Shown piece after piece: positions 45,096-56,218 of a DNA stretch of 64,000 nt. The stretch is from the NCBI RefSeq assembly GCF_014195485.1, contig NZ_JACIBU010000001.1:310001-374000 (forward strand), written 5' to 3'. This DNA comes from Modestobacter versicolor. Lineage in GTDB: Bacteria > Actinomycetota > Actinomycetes > Mycobacteriales > Geodermatophilaceae. Positions within the stretch are counted from its first letter, which is position 1, and each line of letters starts with the position of its first letter. The translations under genes were made by a program, and so were the position numbers. Below the pieces are notes generated by a model that worked only from the letters and a program-made list of their open reading frames with translations, did not search any database and was not told where the DNA came from.

Positions 45096-45907
45096 TGGCG
45101 CGCACCAAGGCCCCCAAGGCGCCCCGCGAGGGGCGACGTCCGCTGATCGCGGGCAACTGGAAGATGCACCTGACGCACCTGGAGGCCATCGGCCTGGTGC
45201 AGAAGCTGGCGTTCTCGCTCACCGAGCCCCAGCTCGAGGCCGCCGAGGTGGTCGTCGTCCCGCCGTTCACCGCGCTGCGCAGCGTGCAGACGCTGGTGGC
45301 CGGCGACAAGCTGGAGATCGGCTACGGCGCGCAGGACCTGGCCGCAGCCGACTCCGGGGCGTACACCGGCGACGTGAGCGGGGCGATGCTCGCCGCGCTG
45401 GCCTGCCGGTACGTGCTGGTCGGTCACTCCGAGCGGCGCACGCTGCACGGTGAGGACGACGCGGTGGTGGCGGCCAAGGTGCAGGCGGCGCTGCGGCACG
45501 GCCTGGTACCGATCCTGTGCGTGGGGGAGGGGCTCGACGTCCGGCGCGCCGGCACGCACGTCCCGCACTGCACCGACCAGCTCGACCTGGCGCTGGCCGG
45601 GCTCAGCACCGAGCAGCTGCAGGAGCTCGTGATCGCCTACGAGCCGGTCTGGGCGATCGGCACCGGCGAGGTGGCCACCCCGGATGATGCGCAGGAGGTC
45701 TGCGGGGCACTGCGGGCGCGGCTCGCCGAGCGTCACGGGCCGGAACTGGCCGCCGGCGTCCGTATCCTCTACGGCGGGTCGGTCAAGGCCGGCAACACCG
45801 CCGGCATCCTCGCCGGACCGGACGTCGACGGAGCGCTCGTCGGCGGGGCCAGCCTGGACGCCGACGAGTTCGCACAGATCTGTCGTACCGCTGCCGGTGG
45901 GAGCTGA
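45095..45907 (+). CDS. tpiA: triosephosphate isomerase
   Basis: Interconverts dihydroxyacetone phosphate and glyceraldehyde-3-phosphate. A 270-residue TIM barrel with AGNWKMH (Lys), VLVGHSERR (His), [14 protein letters not shown] (Glu and loop 6) and [11 protein letters not shown] (phosphate site). The N-terminus has about 15 extra basic residues ([16 protein letters not shown]) before the core, common in this group. Confidence 0.97.
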   Translation: MARTKAPKAPREGRRPLIAGNWKMHLTHLEAIGLVQKLAFSLTEPQLEAAEVVVVPPFTALRSVQTLVAGDKLEIGYGAQDLAAADSGAYTGDVSGAMLAALACRYVLVGHSERRTLHGEDDAVVAAKVQAALRHGLVPILCVGEGLDVRRAGTHVPHCTDQLDLALAGLSTEQLQELVIAYEPVWAIGTGEVATPDDAQEVCGALRARLAERHGPELAAGVRILYGGSVKAGNTAGILAGPDVDGALVGGASLDADEFAQICRTAAGGS

Positions 45908-45944
45908 CCGCCGCCGGCACTGACCGGGCGGAGCAGCACCCACG

Positions 45945-47717
45945 TTGAGGCACAGCACCGAACGACGGCTGACCGGCCGACGCTCCTCCCGGGGAGCGCG
46001 GCGGTCGGCCGTCGTGCTGTCCGTCGTCGCCCTGCTCGCGCTGCTGGCCGGCTGCGGCGGCGGCAACAGCGGCGCCGCGGGCGTGCCCACCCAGGCGGGC
46101 GAGGCGAACAGCGGGGTGGCCGGCGTCCGCGCGCCGTCCGACACCCCCGGCGGCACGCTGCGGCTGGTGGCCGGGGAGATCGACAGCCTGGACCCGCAGC
46201 GCTCCTACGTGCCCGGCGTGTGGAACCTGATGCGGCTCTACGCCCGCACGCTGGTCACCTACTCCTCCGTACCGGGCCGCACCGGCGAGCTGGTGCCCGA
46301 CCTCGCCACCGACATGGGGACGACGCCCGACGGCGGTCGGACCTGGACCTTCACCCTCAAGGAGGGCGTCCGGTTCGAGACCGGCCGGCCGATCACCTCC
46401 CGCGACGTGAAGTACGGCATCGAGCGGTCGTTCGCCTCCGACGTCATCGTCGGCGGCCCGACCTACGTGCTCGACCTGCTCGACGACCCGGAGAACCCCT
46501 ACGCCGGGCCCTACCAGGACGAGTCGGCCGACAGGCTCGGGCTGGCCTCGGTCGCGACGCCCGACGACCGGACGATCACCTTCACCCTGACCACGCCGAC
46601 GCCGGACTTCCCGTTCGTCATGGCGCTGCCCTCCAGCAGCCCGGTGCCGGCCGAGAACGACCTCGGCGCCGGCTACGGCACCCACCCGGTGAGCTCCGGC
46701 CCCTACATGGTGGCCTCGGTCGACGCCCAGGCCGGCATCACGCTGGTGCGCAACCCGCAGTGGGACCCGGCGACCGACGAGGTCCGCAGCGCGCTGCCCG
46801 ACCAGGTGGTCGTGCGCAGCGGCCTCTCCGGCGTCGCCCGGGACCAGGCGCTGCTGGCCGGCTCGGCGGACGCCGACCTGTCCGGCACCGGCGTGCAGCA
46901 GGCCACCACCAGCCGGCTGGAAGACGAGGCGCTGGCCGGCCGGATCGACGACGTGACCACCGGCGCGCTGCGGCTGCTCGCCCTGCCGAGCTCGGTGGCG
47001 CCGATGGACAACCCGGCCTGCCGGGCGGCCGTGGCCGCGGTGGTCGACCGGGCGGGCGTGCAGGAGGCCCTCGGCGGCCCGGAGAACGCGGTCCGCTCGT
47101 CGCTGCTCTGGCCACGGTCGCTGGCCGGGGACCTCGAGGACCCTGACCCTCAGCCAGACCTCGAGGCCGCCCGGGCGTCGCTGGCCGCGTGCGGTCAGCC
47201 GAACGGGTTCAGCACCGTCTTCGCCGTGCCCGACGCGCCGAGCAGCGTCGCGGTCGCCACCTCGATCGCCGCCGACCTGGCGCAGGTCGGCATCCAGGCG
47301 GAGGTGCGGCCGCTGGACCCGGCCACCTACTACGCCACGGACGTCGGCAACCCGGAGGCCGTCAACGCCGCCGGCTTCGGGATCGTGCTGGCCACCTGGA
47401 CGGCGGACTTCCCGACCTCCGCCTCGTTCCTGGTGCCGCTGGTCGACGGCCGCTCGATCCGCCAGGTGGGCAACACGAACTACGCGCGGCTCGACGACCC
47501 CGGGGTCAACGGGCTGGTCGACGCGGCGCGAGCGGTCGCCGACCCGGCGGCGGCCGGCGAGGCGTGGCGCCAGGTGGTCGCCGCGGTGCAGACGACGTCG
47601 GCCTACGTGCCGCTGGCGGAGAACCGCGTGCAGCTGCTGGCGGGCCAACGGCTGCGCAACGGGGTGGTCATGCAGCCCTACGGGGGCTACGACGTCGCCA
47701 CCGCCGGCGTCAGCTGA
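45945..47717 (+). CDS. family 5 extracellular solute-binding lipoprotein
   Basis: A 590-residue peptide/nickel-type (SBP_bac_5) binding protein. Signal: a basic N-terminus, the hydrophobic stretch SAVVLSVVALLALLAGC and lipobox Cys about 37. The mature part shows LVAGEIDSLDPQRSYVPGVWNLMRLYARTLVTY, LATDMGTTPDGGRTWTFTLKEGVRFETGRPITSRDVKYGIERSF and HPVSSGPYMV, diagnostic for the family. A TTG at 45945 is the only plausible start, with GGAG about 11 nt upstream. No permease or ATPase gene is near; it interrupts the usual tpiA-secG junction. Confidence 0.88.
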   Translation: MRHSTERRLTGRRSSRGARRSAVVLSVVALLALLAGCGGGNSGAAGVPTQAGEANSGVAGVRAPSDTPGGTLRLVAGEIDSLDPQRSYVPGVWNLMRLYARTLVTYSSVPGRTGELVPDLATDMGTTPDGGRTWTFTLKEGVRFETGRPITSRDVKYGIERSFASDVIVGGPTYVLDLLDDPENPYAGPYQDESADRLGLASVATPDDRTITFTLTTPTPDFPFVMALPSSSPVPAENDLGAGYGTHPVSSGPYMVASVDAQAGITLVRNPQWDPATDEVRSALPDQVVVRSGLSGVARDQALLAGSADADLSGTGVQQATTSRLEDEALAGRIDDVTTGALRLLALPSSVAPMDNPACRAAVAAVVDRAGVQEALGGPENAVRSSLLWPRSLAGDLEDPDPQPDLEAARASLAACGQPNGFSTVFAVPDAPSSVAVATSIAADLAQVGIQAEVRPLDPATYYATDVGNPEAVNAAGFGIVLATWTADFPTSASFLVPLVDGRSIRQVGNTNYARLDDPGVNGLVDAARAVADPAAAGEAWRQVVAAVQTTSAYVPLAENRVQLLAGQRLRNGVVMQPYGGYDVATAGVS

Positions 47718-47774
47718 CAGCCTCGGGAGCATCGCAGGGAGCGCCAGCGACCGAGGAGCGGACCGAGGCGCGGA
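47717..47774 (+). repeat. post-stop covarying repeat, copy 1
   Basis: A 58-nt element overlapping the stop of the binding-protein gene. It shares about 80 percent of its bases with 61325-61379. Its arms GCCTCGG (47720-47726) and CCGAGGC (47763-47769) pair over 7 bp. Confidence 0.7.
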
Positions 47775-47825
47775 AGCTGACCGGGTCGACGGGGTCAGCT
47801 GACGGGGGTCGTCCACGGCGTCGGT

Positions 47826-47831
47826 TAGGCT
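47826..47831 (+). promoter_or_regulatory. -10 box of secG
   Basis: TAGGCT, about 70 nt before the secG ATG. It is the same hexamer as at gap. No good -35 is seen. Confidence 0.45.
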
Positions 47832-47900
47832 GGACCGTCGAGAGCCCCCGATCCACCGGGTGCGAGCCCACCCCGTGGTCAACGGGACAGGAGACTGACG

Positions 47901-48134
47901 ATGATCGAGCTGGTCCTCAACGTGCTGCTGGTGCTCACCAGCGTGCTGCTGATCGTCCTGATCCTGCTGCACCGCGGCAAGGGCGGCGGCCTCTCCTCGA
48001 TGTTCGGCGGCGCGGTGTCCTCGCAGCTGTCCGGCAGCTCCGTCGTCGAGAAGAACCTCAACCGGCTGACCGTCTTCGCCGGGCTGATCTGGACCGTCTG
48101 CATCGTCGCGCTGGGCATCCTGATCAAGGTCTGA
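47901..48134 (+). CDS. secG: preprotein translocase subunit SecG
   Basis: A 77-residue two-helix membrane subunit of the SecYEG channel. Helices lie near 3-23 and 52-73. The link has HRGKGGGLSSMFGGAVSSQLSGSSVVEKNLNRLT, the conserved SecG pattern. ATG 47901 has AGGAG about 8 nt upstream. Confidence 0.95.
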   Translation: MIELVLNVLLVLTSVLLIVLILLHRGKGGGLSSMFGGAVSSQLSGSSVVEKNLNRLTVFAGLIWTVCIVALGILIKV

Positions 48135-48148
48135 GCAACGACCTCCGC

Positions 48149-48194
48149 GCCCCCACCCGCTCGCAAGCTCGCGGCGGGCCCCTGAACGGGGGCC
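48149..48194 (+). repeat. post-stop GC-rich repeat, copy B
   Basis: A 46-nt element starting 15 nt after the secG stop: CCCGCTCGCAAGCTCGCGGCGGGCC core, then the CCCCTGAACGGGGG hairpin. Same family and orientation as copies A and C. Confidence 0.75.
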
Positions 48195-48200
48195 GGAACC

Positions 48201-48243
48201 GCACCACCTCGCTCCGCTCGGCGGCGGGCCCCCGACGAGGGCC
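48201..48243 (+). repeat. degenerate second repeat after secG
   Basis: A 43-nt diverged copy (CTCGCTCCGCTCGGCGGCGGGCCCCCGACGAGGGCC pattern) directly follows copy B. Confidence 0.55.
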
Positions 48244-48345
48244 GTTCCAGCAGGTCGCCAGCGTGCGAACGATTGCATCAGCGGACCGGTGCGTGCCGGT
48301 ACTGACGGTGTCCGCATCGTGACCCGAGAGTGCCTGTCCAGGCCC

Positions 48346-48351
48346 TAGACT
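48346..48351 (+). promoter_or_regulatory. -10 box of rbpA
   Basis: TAGACT, 55 nt before the rbpA GTG. The SigR-type element known for Streptomyces rbpA is not visible. Confidence 0.4.
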
Positions 48352-48406
48352 GCCCGGGCGGTGATCAAGAGCACCGCGATCGAAGCCGACGATCAGGGGG
48401 CCGCTC

Positions 48407-48748
48407 GTGGCTGGTGGGAATGCGATCCGGGGCAGCCGGGTCGGTGCGGGTCCGATGGGTGAGGCCGAGCGGGGCGAGGCTGCGCCCCGGCACCGGGTGG
48501 GGTTCTGGTGCGCGAACGGGCACGAGTCGCGGATCGCCTTCGCGGCCGATGCCGAGGTGCCCGAGACCTGGGACTGCCCGCGCTGCGGGCTCCCGGCCGG
48601 CACCGACCAGCAGAGCCCGCCGCCGGCTCCGCGCACCGAGCCGTACAAGACGCACCTGGCGTACGTCCGCGAGCGGCGCAGCGACGCCGACGGCGACGCG
48701 CTCCTGGAAGAGGCGCTGACCCGCCTGCGCGCCCGCCGCGGCGCCTGA
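48407..48748 (+). CDS. rbpA: RNA polymerase-binding protein RbpA
   Basis: A 113-residue actinobacterial factor that binds the principal sigma factor and RNA polymerase and stabilises the open complex. It starts GGNAIRGSRVGAG, the core-binding N-tail. Two cysteine pairs (WCANGH, CPRCG) fit a zinc site as in Streptomyces RbpA. The C-terminal sigma-interaction segment reads YKTHLAYVRERRSDADGDALLEEALTRLRARRG. GTG 48407 is favoured over an internal ATG because it keeps the conserved N-tail. Confidence 0.94.
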   Translation: MAGGNAIRGSRVGAGPMGEAERGEAAPRHRVGFWCANGHESRIAFAADAEVPETWDCPRCGLPAGTDQQSPPPAPRTEPYKTHLAYVRERRSDADGDALLEEALTRLRARRGA

Positions 48749-48790
48749 CGACGGAGGGCCCGGGTGCACCGCACCCGGGCCCTCCGTCGT
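48748..48790. terminator. bidirectional terminator between rbpA and pgl
   Basis: A perfect 20-bp stem (48748-48767 with 48771-48790) and ACC loop, starting at the last base of the rbpA stop. The strongest hairpin of the window. Confidence 0.88.
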
Positions 48791-48796
48791 CCACGC

Positions 48797-49609
48797 TCAG
48801 TCGCGGGGCAGCTTGCTCGCGGCAGCGGTGTCCAGCAGCCAGCGGGTCGCCCGCCGGCCCCGCGCGCCGGCCGCCGGGAGCTGCAGGCGGTCCGCTCCGG
48901 ACAGCGCCTGGGCGACGGCGTCGGCCTTGCCCTCGCCGCTGACCAGCAGCCAGACCTCCTCGGCCGCGGTGATCGCCGCGAAGCCCAGGCTCACCCGCGT
49001 GGGCGGCGGCTTCGGGCAGTCGCGCACCGCGACGACCGGACGCTCGTCGGAGGCGGCCGGCGACTCCGGGAAGATCGACGCGACGTGGCCCTCGGGGCCC
49101 ATGCCCAGCATCAGCACGTCGATGCGGGGGAGCGGCTGACCGTCACCGGCCGAGGCGGCCAGCTGCTCGGCGTACCAGGCAGCGGCCTCCTCGGGCTCGT
49201 CGAACCCGGCGTCGGAGGACGGCATCGGGTGGATGCGCTCGGGGTCGAGGCCCACCCGGCCGAGGAACGCCTCCCGGGCGCCGAGCTCGTTGCGGTCGGC
49301 CGAGTCGGCGGGCACGAACCGCTCGTCGCCCCACCAGACGTCGACCGCAGTCCAGTCGACGACGGCGTGCTCGGGCTCGGCCGCCAGGTCGGCGACCCGC
49401 TGCAGCACGGCCGTGCCGATCCCGCCGCCGGTGAGCACCACGGATGCCGTCCCGTGCACCGCCTGCGCGGCGGCGAGCCGGGCCACCAGCGCCGAGGCGA
49501 CCGACCGGGCCAGCTGGTCGGCGTCGGGCTCGATCACCACGTCGGGGGTGGGCAGGCCCTCGGCGACCAGGGCCTGCTCGACGCGCTCGCCGGGGGAGTG
49601 CTGGCTCAC
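48797..49609 (-). CDS. pgl: 6-phosphogluconolactonase
   Basis: Hydrolyses 6-phosphogluconolactone, the second step of the oxidative pentose phosphate route. A 270-residue NagB/DevB-fold protein: VVLTGGGIGTAVL, WTAVDVWWGDERFVPADSADRNE, VLMLGMGPEGHVASIFP and VWLLVSGEGKADAVAQAL are diagnostic. GTG 49609 overlaps the opcA stop by 4 nt. Last gene of the tkt-tal-zwf-opcA-pgl operon. Confidence 0.95.
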   Translation of the reverse strand: MSQHSPGERVEQALVAEGLPTPDVVIEPDADQLARSVASALVARLAAAQAVHGTASVVLTGGGIGTAVLQRVADLAAEPEHAVVDWTAVDVWWGDERFVPADSADRNELGAREAFLGRVGLDPERIHPMPSSDAGFDEPEEAAAWYAEQLAASAGDGQPLPRIDVLMLGMGPEGHVASIFPESPAASDERPVVAVRDCPKPPPTRVSLGFAAITAAEEVWLLVSGEGKADAVAQALSGADRLQLPAAGARGRRATRWLLDTAAASKLPRD

Positions 49610-50811
49610 TTCCGGCCCGCCTTCCGGGCGGAGGGCGCGGCCGCGGCCTGCACGACCGGCTGCTCGTCGGAGTCGTCGGCGGGGGAGTCGTGCTCGCCGG
49701 CCTCGGCCACCTCGTCGGTGTCGCCCGGCACGTCCGGGACGGTCGGCGCGGGCGCTGCGGCCCCGGAGCCGATCAGCGGGCCGTCGCCATTGCCGTTGGT
49801 CGGCTCGACGGACTGCTCGGGGCGCATCGGGTCGAACCAGACGTGGTCCCGGCAGTCCGGCCGGTCCGACAGCCCGGTGGCGCCGGTGACGGCCTCGAGC
49901 GCCTCGCTGTAGGGCTCGTCGGAGTCCAGCCGGCGCAGCTCCTCACCGATCAGCTCACCCAGCGAGCGGTCGGGCAGCGCCACGACCGACTCCGGGCGGA
50001 ACGGCTGGTCGATGATGGCGCCGCCCTTGCGGTCGTCCTGGAGGCGGACCTCCTCGCCCTCGTCCAGCCGCAGCACGACGGAGTCGATGCCGGACGAGCC
50101 GGGCACCCGGGAGCCCGGGACGACCGGGATGGTGCAGCCGCAGCGGGCGGACAGCCAGCCGGCGACCAGCCGGGCGGTGGCGTTGGCCGGGTCGCCCTCG
50201 ACCTGGCCGCCGAGCACCTGCACGGCCTCGCCTCGGCGGCCGGAGACGGAGTCCAGCGTGGAGGCCAGCGTGGCCCGCCAGGGGGTGCTGCGGGTCCAGG
50301 TCAGGTCGGTGTCGCCGGGGGCGTAGTCCTCGGCGCGGACGTGCAGCGCGGCGATCGCGTCCTCGGCCATCGAGGCGTCGGTGATCCGCCGGTCGGCGAT
50401 CACGCCGAGCGCGTCGCGGGCGATCCGCTCCGGCGGCGCCTCGTGCCACCAGGTGACCACCGGGGCGTCGGCCGCCAGCAGCGGCAGCACGACGGACTCC
50501 GCGTGCAGACCGAGGCGGCCGTACATCCGCATGACGACGGCCTCGCCGGGGCCGAGCCGGCCGCCGATGAGCACCTCGGCGTCCAGCCGTGGCACGGGCG
50601 CCTCGATCTGCCGGCGCACCACGATCAGCAGCCGGCAGGGGTGCAGCTCGGCGGCGGCGGTCGCGGCCTGCTCGGCCTCGGTGACCCGGCCCTCGTCGGC
50701 GACGACGACCAGGGTCAGCGCGACGCCGCTCATGACCGCGCCACCGGTGCGGCGCTGGGCCGCCAGTTCCTTGACCACCGCGGATCCGGTGGTGTCCCAC
50801 AGCGTCGTCAC
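49606..50811 (-). CDS. opcA: glucose-6-phosphate dehydrogenase assembly protein OpcA
   Basis: A 401-residue protein needed for assembly or redox control of glucose-6-phosphate dehydrogenase in actinobacteria and cyanobacteria. Seen are LWDTTGSAVVKELAAQRR, GEAVVMRMYG, DAPVVTWWHEAPPE, DYAPGDTDLTWTRSTPWRATLAS. After about residue 335 the tail is acidic, Ala/Pro-rich and variable. The GTG start has AGGAG upstream; 37 nt separate it from zwf. Confidence 0.93.
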   Translation of the reverse strand: MTTLWDTTGSAVVKELAAQRRTGGAVMSGVALTLVVVADEGRVTEAEQAATAAAELHPCRLLIVVRRQIEAPVPRLDAEVLIGGRLGPGEAVVMRMYGRLGLHAESVVLPLLAADAPVVTWWHEAPPERIARDALGVIADRRITDASMAEDAIAALHVRAEDYAPGDTDLTWTRSTPWRATLASTLDSVSGRRGEAVQVLGGQVEGDPANATARLVAGWLSARCGCTIPVVPGSRVPGSSGIDSVVLRLDEGEEVRLQDDRKGGAIIDQPFRPESVVALPDRSLGELIGEELRRLDSDEPYSEALEAVTGATGLSDRPDCRDHVWFDPMRPEQSVEPTNGNGDGPLIGSGAAAPAPTVPDVPGDTDEVAEAGEHDSPADDSDEQPVVQAAAAPSARKAGRK

Positions 50812-50848
50812 GACAGGCTCCTGGAGATCGGGTGTGCGGGGCGGCGGG

Positions 50849-52366
50849 TCACGGTCGGCGCCACTGCCGGCCCTCGGCCTCGAGCATGGCGTCGGCGGCC
50901 CGCGGGCCCCACTCGCCGGCCCGGTAGGGCTGCGGCTCGGTGGTGGCCCAGTACTCCTCCAGCGGGTCGATGACCGCCCAGGAGGCCTCGACCTCCGCGT
51001 TGCGCGGGAAGAGGGTGGCGTCGCCCAGGAGGACGTCGAGCAGCAGCCGCTCGTAGGCCTCGGGGCTCGCCTCGGTGAACTGCTCGCCGTAGAGGAAGTC
51101 CATCGCGACGTCGCGGACCTCCATGACGCTGCCGGGCACCTTGGAGCCGAACTTCAGCGTCATGCCCTCGTCGGGCTGGACCCGGATCACCAGCTGGTTG
51201 TGGCCCAGCTCCTCGGTGTCGGTCGGGGCGAAGGGCAGGTGCGGCGCGCGCTTGAAGACCAGCGCGATCTCGGTGACCCGCCGGGGCAGCCGCTTGCCGG
51301 TGCGCAGGTAGAACGGGACACCGGCCCAGCGGCGGGTCTCGACGCCCAGCCGCACGGCGGCGTAGGTCTCGGTGGTGGAGTCGGGGCTGACGCCGTCCTC
51401 CTGGCGGTACCCGGTGGCCCGCTGGCCGGCGAGCCAGCCCTGCTCGTACTGGCCGCGGACGGCGAAGCGCTCCATGTCCTCGGGCACCGAGACGGCGCGC
51501 AGCACCTTGAGCTTCTCGGTGCGGATCTCCTCGGCGGAGAACTCGACCGGCTCCTCCATCGCGGTGAGCGCCAGCAGCTGGAGCAGGTGGTTCTGCAGCA
51601 CGTCGCGGGCGGCGCCGGTCTTCTCGTAGAAGCCCGCGCGGCCGCCGATGCCGACGTCCTCGGCCATGGTGATCTGCACCGAGTCGACGTGGTGGCCGTT
51701 CCAGATCGGCTCGAACAGGCTGTTGGCGAACCGGAGGGCCAGCAGGTTCTGGACCGTCTCCTTGCCCAGGTAGTGGTCGATCCGGAAGACGTCGTCGGCG
51801 GTGAACACCGAGTCGACCAGCGCGTTCAGCTCGCGGCTGGAGGCCAGGTCGGTGCCGAACGGCTTCTCCACCACGACCCTGCGCCAGCGGTCCGGCGTGC
51901 TCTCGGCCATCCCGGTGCGCTGCATCTGCTTGAGCACCGTGGGGAACATCGCTGGGGGGATCGACAGGTAGAACGCGGCGTTGCCGCCGATGCCGTGGCT
52001 GCCCTCGAGCTCGGCGAGGTTCTCGGCCAGCTCGTCGAAGGCGTTGTCGTCGTCGAAGGAGCCCTGGACGAAGCGGACGCTGTTGGCCAGCCGCTCCCAG
52101 ACCTCCTCGCGCCAGGGGGTGCGGGCGTGCTCGCGGGCGGCGGAGCGGGCCAGCTCGGAGAACTCCACGTCACCCCAGTCGCGGCGGGCGAAGCCGAGCA
52201 GCGCGAAGTTCGTGGGCAGCAGCCCGCGGTTGGCCAGGTCGTACACGGCCGGGAGGAGCTTCTTGCGCGCCAGGTCGCCGGTGATGCCGAACACCACGAG
52301 GGCGCAGGGCTCCGGCACACGGGGCAGTCGCCGGTCCCGCGGGTCGCGCAGCGGGTTGCTGGGCAT
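50849..52366 (-). CDS. zwf: glucose-6-phosphate 1-dehydrogenase
   Basis: Makes NADPH and 6-phosphogluconolactone from glucose-6-phosphate. The 505-residue enzyme has the Rossmann loop VVFGITGDLARKKLLPAVYDL, VVEKPFGTDLASS and the active-site signature RIDHYLGKETVQNLLALRFAN. ATG 52366 has GAGGA about 10 nt upstream. A 16-bp hairpin lies directly upstream in the leader. Confidence 0.97.
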   Translation of the reverse strand: MPSNPLRDPRDRRLPRVPEPCALVVFGITGDLARKKLLPAVYDLANRGLLPTNFALLGFARRDWGDVEFSELARSAAREHARTPWREEVWERLANSVRFVQGSFDDDNAFDELAENLAELEGSHGIGGNAAFYLSIPPAMFPTVLKQMQRTGMAESTPDRWRRVVVEKPFGTDLASSRELNALVDSVFTADDVFRIDHYLGKETVQNLLALRFANSLFEPIWNGHHVDSVQITMAEDVGIGGRAGFYEKTGAARDVLQNHLLQLLALTAMEEPVEFSAEEIRTEKLKVLRAVSVPEDMERFAVRGQYEQGWLAGQRATGYRQEDGVSPDSTTETYAAVRLGVETRRWAGVPFYLRTGKRLPRRVTEIALVFKRAPHLPFAPTDTEELGHNQLVIRVQPDEGMTLKFGSKVPGSVMEVRDVAMDFLYGEQFTEASPEAYERLLLDVLLGDATLFPRNAEVEASWAVIDPLEEYWATTEPQPYRAGEWGPRAADAMLEAEGRQWRRP

Positions 52367-52390
52367 CGTTTCCGTCCTCGAGTTCTGGGG

Positions 52391-52432
52391 CCACCCGCCG
52401 TCCGGCTCGGCGCTGGGCCGGACGGCGGGTGG
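52391..52432 (-). promoter_or_regulatory. hairpin in the zwf leader
   Basis: A perfect 16-bp stem (52391-52406 with 52417-52432) and 10-nt loop lie 25 nt upstream of the zwf ATG. It has the strength of a terminator, yet the remaining 24 nt cannot hold a promoter, so it may be an attenuator or processing site within the tal-zwf transcript. Confidence 0.55.
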
Positions 52433-52469
52433 GTTGTTCAGTGGGTGGTGCAGTGCCCGAGGGGCATGC

Positions 52470-52514
52470 GGCCCCCTGCAGGGGCCCGCCGCGAGCGTGC
52501 GAGCGGTGGGGGGC
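52470..52514 (-). repeat. post-stop GC-rich repeat, copy C
   Basis: A 45-nt element 14 nt after the tal stop and read in the tal direction. It is nearly identical to copy A over the CCGCTCGCACGCTCGC core and the GGGCCCCTGCAGGGGGCC hairpin. Confidence 0.75.
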
Positions 52515-52528
52515 AGGGGGTCCTTCCG

Positions 52529-53635
52529 CTACGCCTTGTCCTGCAGCTGCTCCTGCACCGAGCCGGTCAGCTCGTCCCAGGCGTCGATGAACTTCTGCAC
52601 GCCCTCCTGCTCCAGGAGCTGGAAGACGTCGTCGAGGTCGACGCCGGCGTCGGCGACGGCCTGCATGACCTTCTCGGCGTCGGCGTAGGCCGACTGCACC
52701 GGGGTGCCCGGCTGACCGTGGTCGGCGTAGGCCAGCATCGTCTTCTCCGGCATGGTGTTGACGGTGCCGGGGGCGATCAGCTCGGACAGGTACAGGGTGT
52801 CCGAGTAGTCGGGGTTCTTGACCCCGGTCGAGGCCCACAGCGGCCGCTGCGGCTTCGCGCCCTTGGCCTCCAGGGCCTTCCAGCGGTCGGAGGAGAAGAC
52901 CTCCTCGTAGGCCTGGTAGGCCAGCTGGGCGTTGGCGACGCCGGCCTTGCCCTTGAGCGAGGGGTCGGCGCCGGCGGCGTCCAGGCGCTTGTCGATCTCG
53001 CTGTCCACGCGGGACACGAAGAACGAGGCGACCGAGGCGATGCCGTCGAACGAGGCGTCGGGGTCCTCCGCCAGCCGCTGCTCGAGGCCGGCGATGTAGG
53101 CCTCCATGACGGCGCGGTAGCGCTCCAGGCTGAAGATCAGCGTCACGTTGACGCTGATGCCCTTGGCGATCGTGGAGGTGATCGCCGGCAGGCCCTCGAC
53201 GGTGGCCGGGATCTTGATGAACAGGTTCTCCCGGTCGACGAGCCACCACAGGTGGGCGGCCTCGGCGGCGGTGGCGTCGGTCTCGTGGGCGAGCCCGGGA
53301 GCGACCTCCAGGGAGACCCGGCCGTCGCCGGGGGCAGCCGCCGCGACCGGGGCCAGCAGGTCGCAGGCGTCGCGGACGTCGGCTGCGGTGATGGTCCGCA
53401 GCGCCTCCTCGACGCTCACGTTGCGGACCGCCAGCGCGTGCAGCTGGTCGTCGTAGCTCTTCGACCCGCTGATCGCGGCGGCGAAGATGCTCGGGTTGGT
53501 GGTGACGCCGACGACGCTGTGCTCGTCGACCAGCTGCTGCAGGTTGCCGCTGCGGATCCGGTCGCGGGAGAGGTCGTCGAGCCAGACGGCGACACCCGCC
53601 TTCGACAGCTGTGCCAGGTTCTCGTTCTGGGCCAT
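52529..53635 (-). CDS. tal: transaldolase
   Basis: Transfers dihydroxyacetone units between sugar phosphates in the non-oxidative pentose phosphate branch. A 368-residue TIM barrel of the long actinobacterial type: [39 protein letters not shown] (Schiff-base Lys), [12 protein letters not shown] and [17 protein letters not shown]. It lies 30 nt after tkt and is followed by repeat copy C. Confidence 0.96.
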   Translation of the reverse strand: MAQNENLAQLSKAGVAVWLDDLSRDRIRSGNLQQLVDEHSVVGVTTNPSIFAAAISGSKSYDDQLHALAVRNVSVEEALRTITAADVRDACDLLAPVAAAAPGDGRVSLEVAPGLAHETDATAAEAAHLWWLVDRENLFIKIPATVEGLPAITSTIAKGISVNVTLIFSLERYRAVMEAYIAGLEQRLAEDPDASFDGIASVASFFVSRVDSEIDKRLDAAGADPSLKGKAGVANAQLAYQAYEEVFSSDRWKALEAKGAKPQRPLWASTGVKNPDYSDTLYLSELIAPGTVNTMPEKTMLAYADHGQPGTPVQSAYADAEKVMQAVADAGVDLDDVFQLLEQEGVQKFIDAWDELTGSVQEQLQDKA

Positions 53636-53665
53636 GTCATACCCTCCAGTCGTGGTGGTGGTTGT

Positions 53666-55891
<2,226 letters not shown>

Positions 55892-56214
55892 GTGGCGCTC
55901 GGTGCTCCCTCGGGGTCGGTCGATGTCAGACCGCCCGGGGGCGCGGGGACCCACCCACCCCGGGCGGACGACGGTGCGCACCACGGCCGCACCCGGATGG
56001 GGCGCGACCGAGAGTCGTACAGCGGTTGGTGCGCCGGCGTCCTCGACGACCGCCCTACCCGCTTCACGCGCAGAGTCAACGTGATCAAACCCTAGTGGTG
56101 CCCAGCAATTCCCGAGGGGCCGCCGGGCTACAGTTGCGGGGCAACCCATCCCCCGGCGGAGAAGGACCTCGTGGTGCCCTGCTGCCCGCGCGACGCCGCG
56201 CTCCTGGGCCCCCG
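55892..56214. other. 323-nt divergent gap between tkt and ctaB
   Basis: Holds the tkt promoter and a roughly 150-nt tkt leader, a ctaB-side -10 box (TACAGT, 56129-56134) and a short open frame (56171-56218). No larger gene is supported. Confidence 0.6.
56052..56079 (-). promoter_or_regulatory. tkt promoter
   Basis: On the minus strand TTGACT (56079-56074) and TAGGGC (56057-56052) are separated by 16 nt. It is the best two-part match to a housekeeping promoter in the window and predicts a leader of about 150 nt. Confidence 0.6.
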
Positions 56215-56218
56215 GTGA
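56171..56218 (+). CDS. possible ctaB leader peptide
   Basis: A 15-codon open frame (VVPCCPRDAALLGPR) with a strong GGAGAAGGA ribosome site just before its GTG-GTG start. Its stop overlaps the ctaB GTG as GTGA. ctaB itself lacks another clear ribosome site, so translation of the leader may feed ctaB. Confidence 0.45.
   Translation: MVPCCPRDAALLGPR

Noticed and set aside
48252-48406. SigR promoter for rbpA as in Streptomyces
   Set aside because: No GGAAT-N18-GTT element could be found; a TAGACT box fits better.
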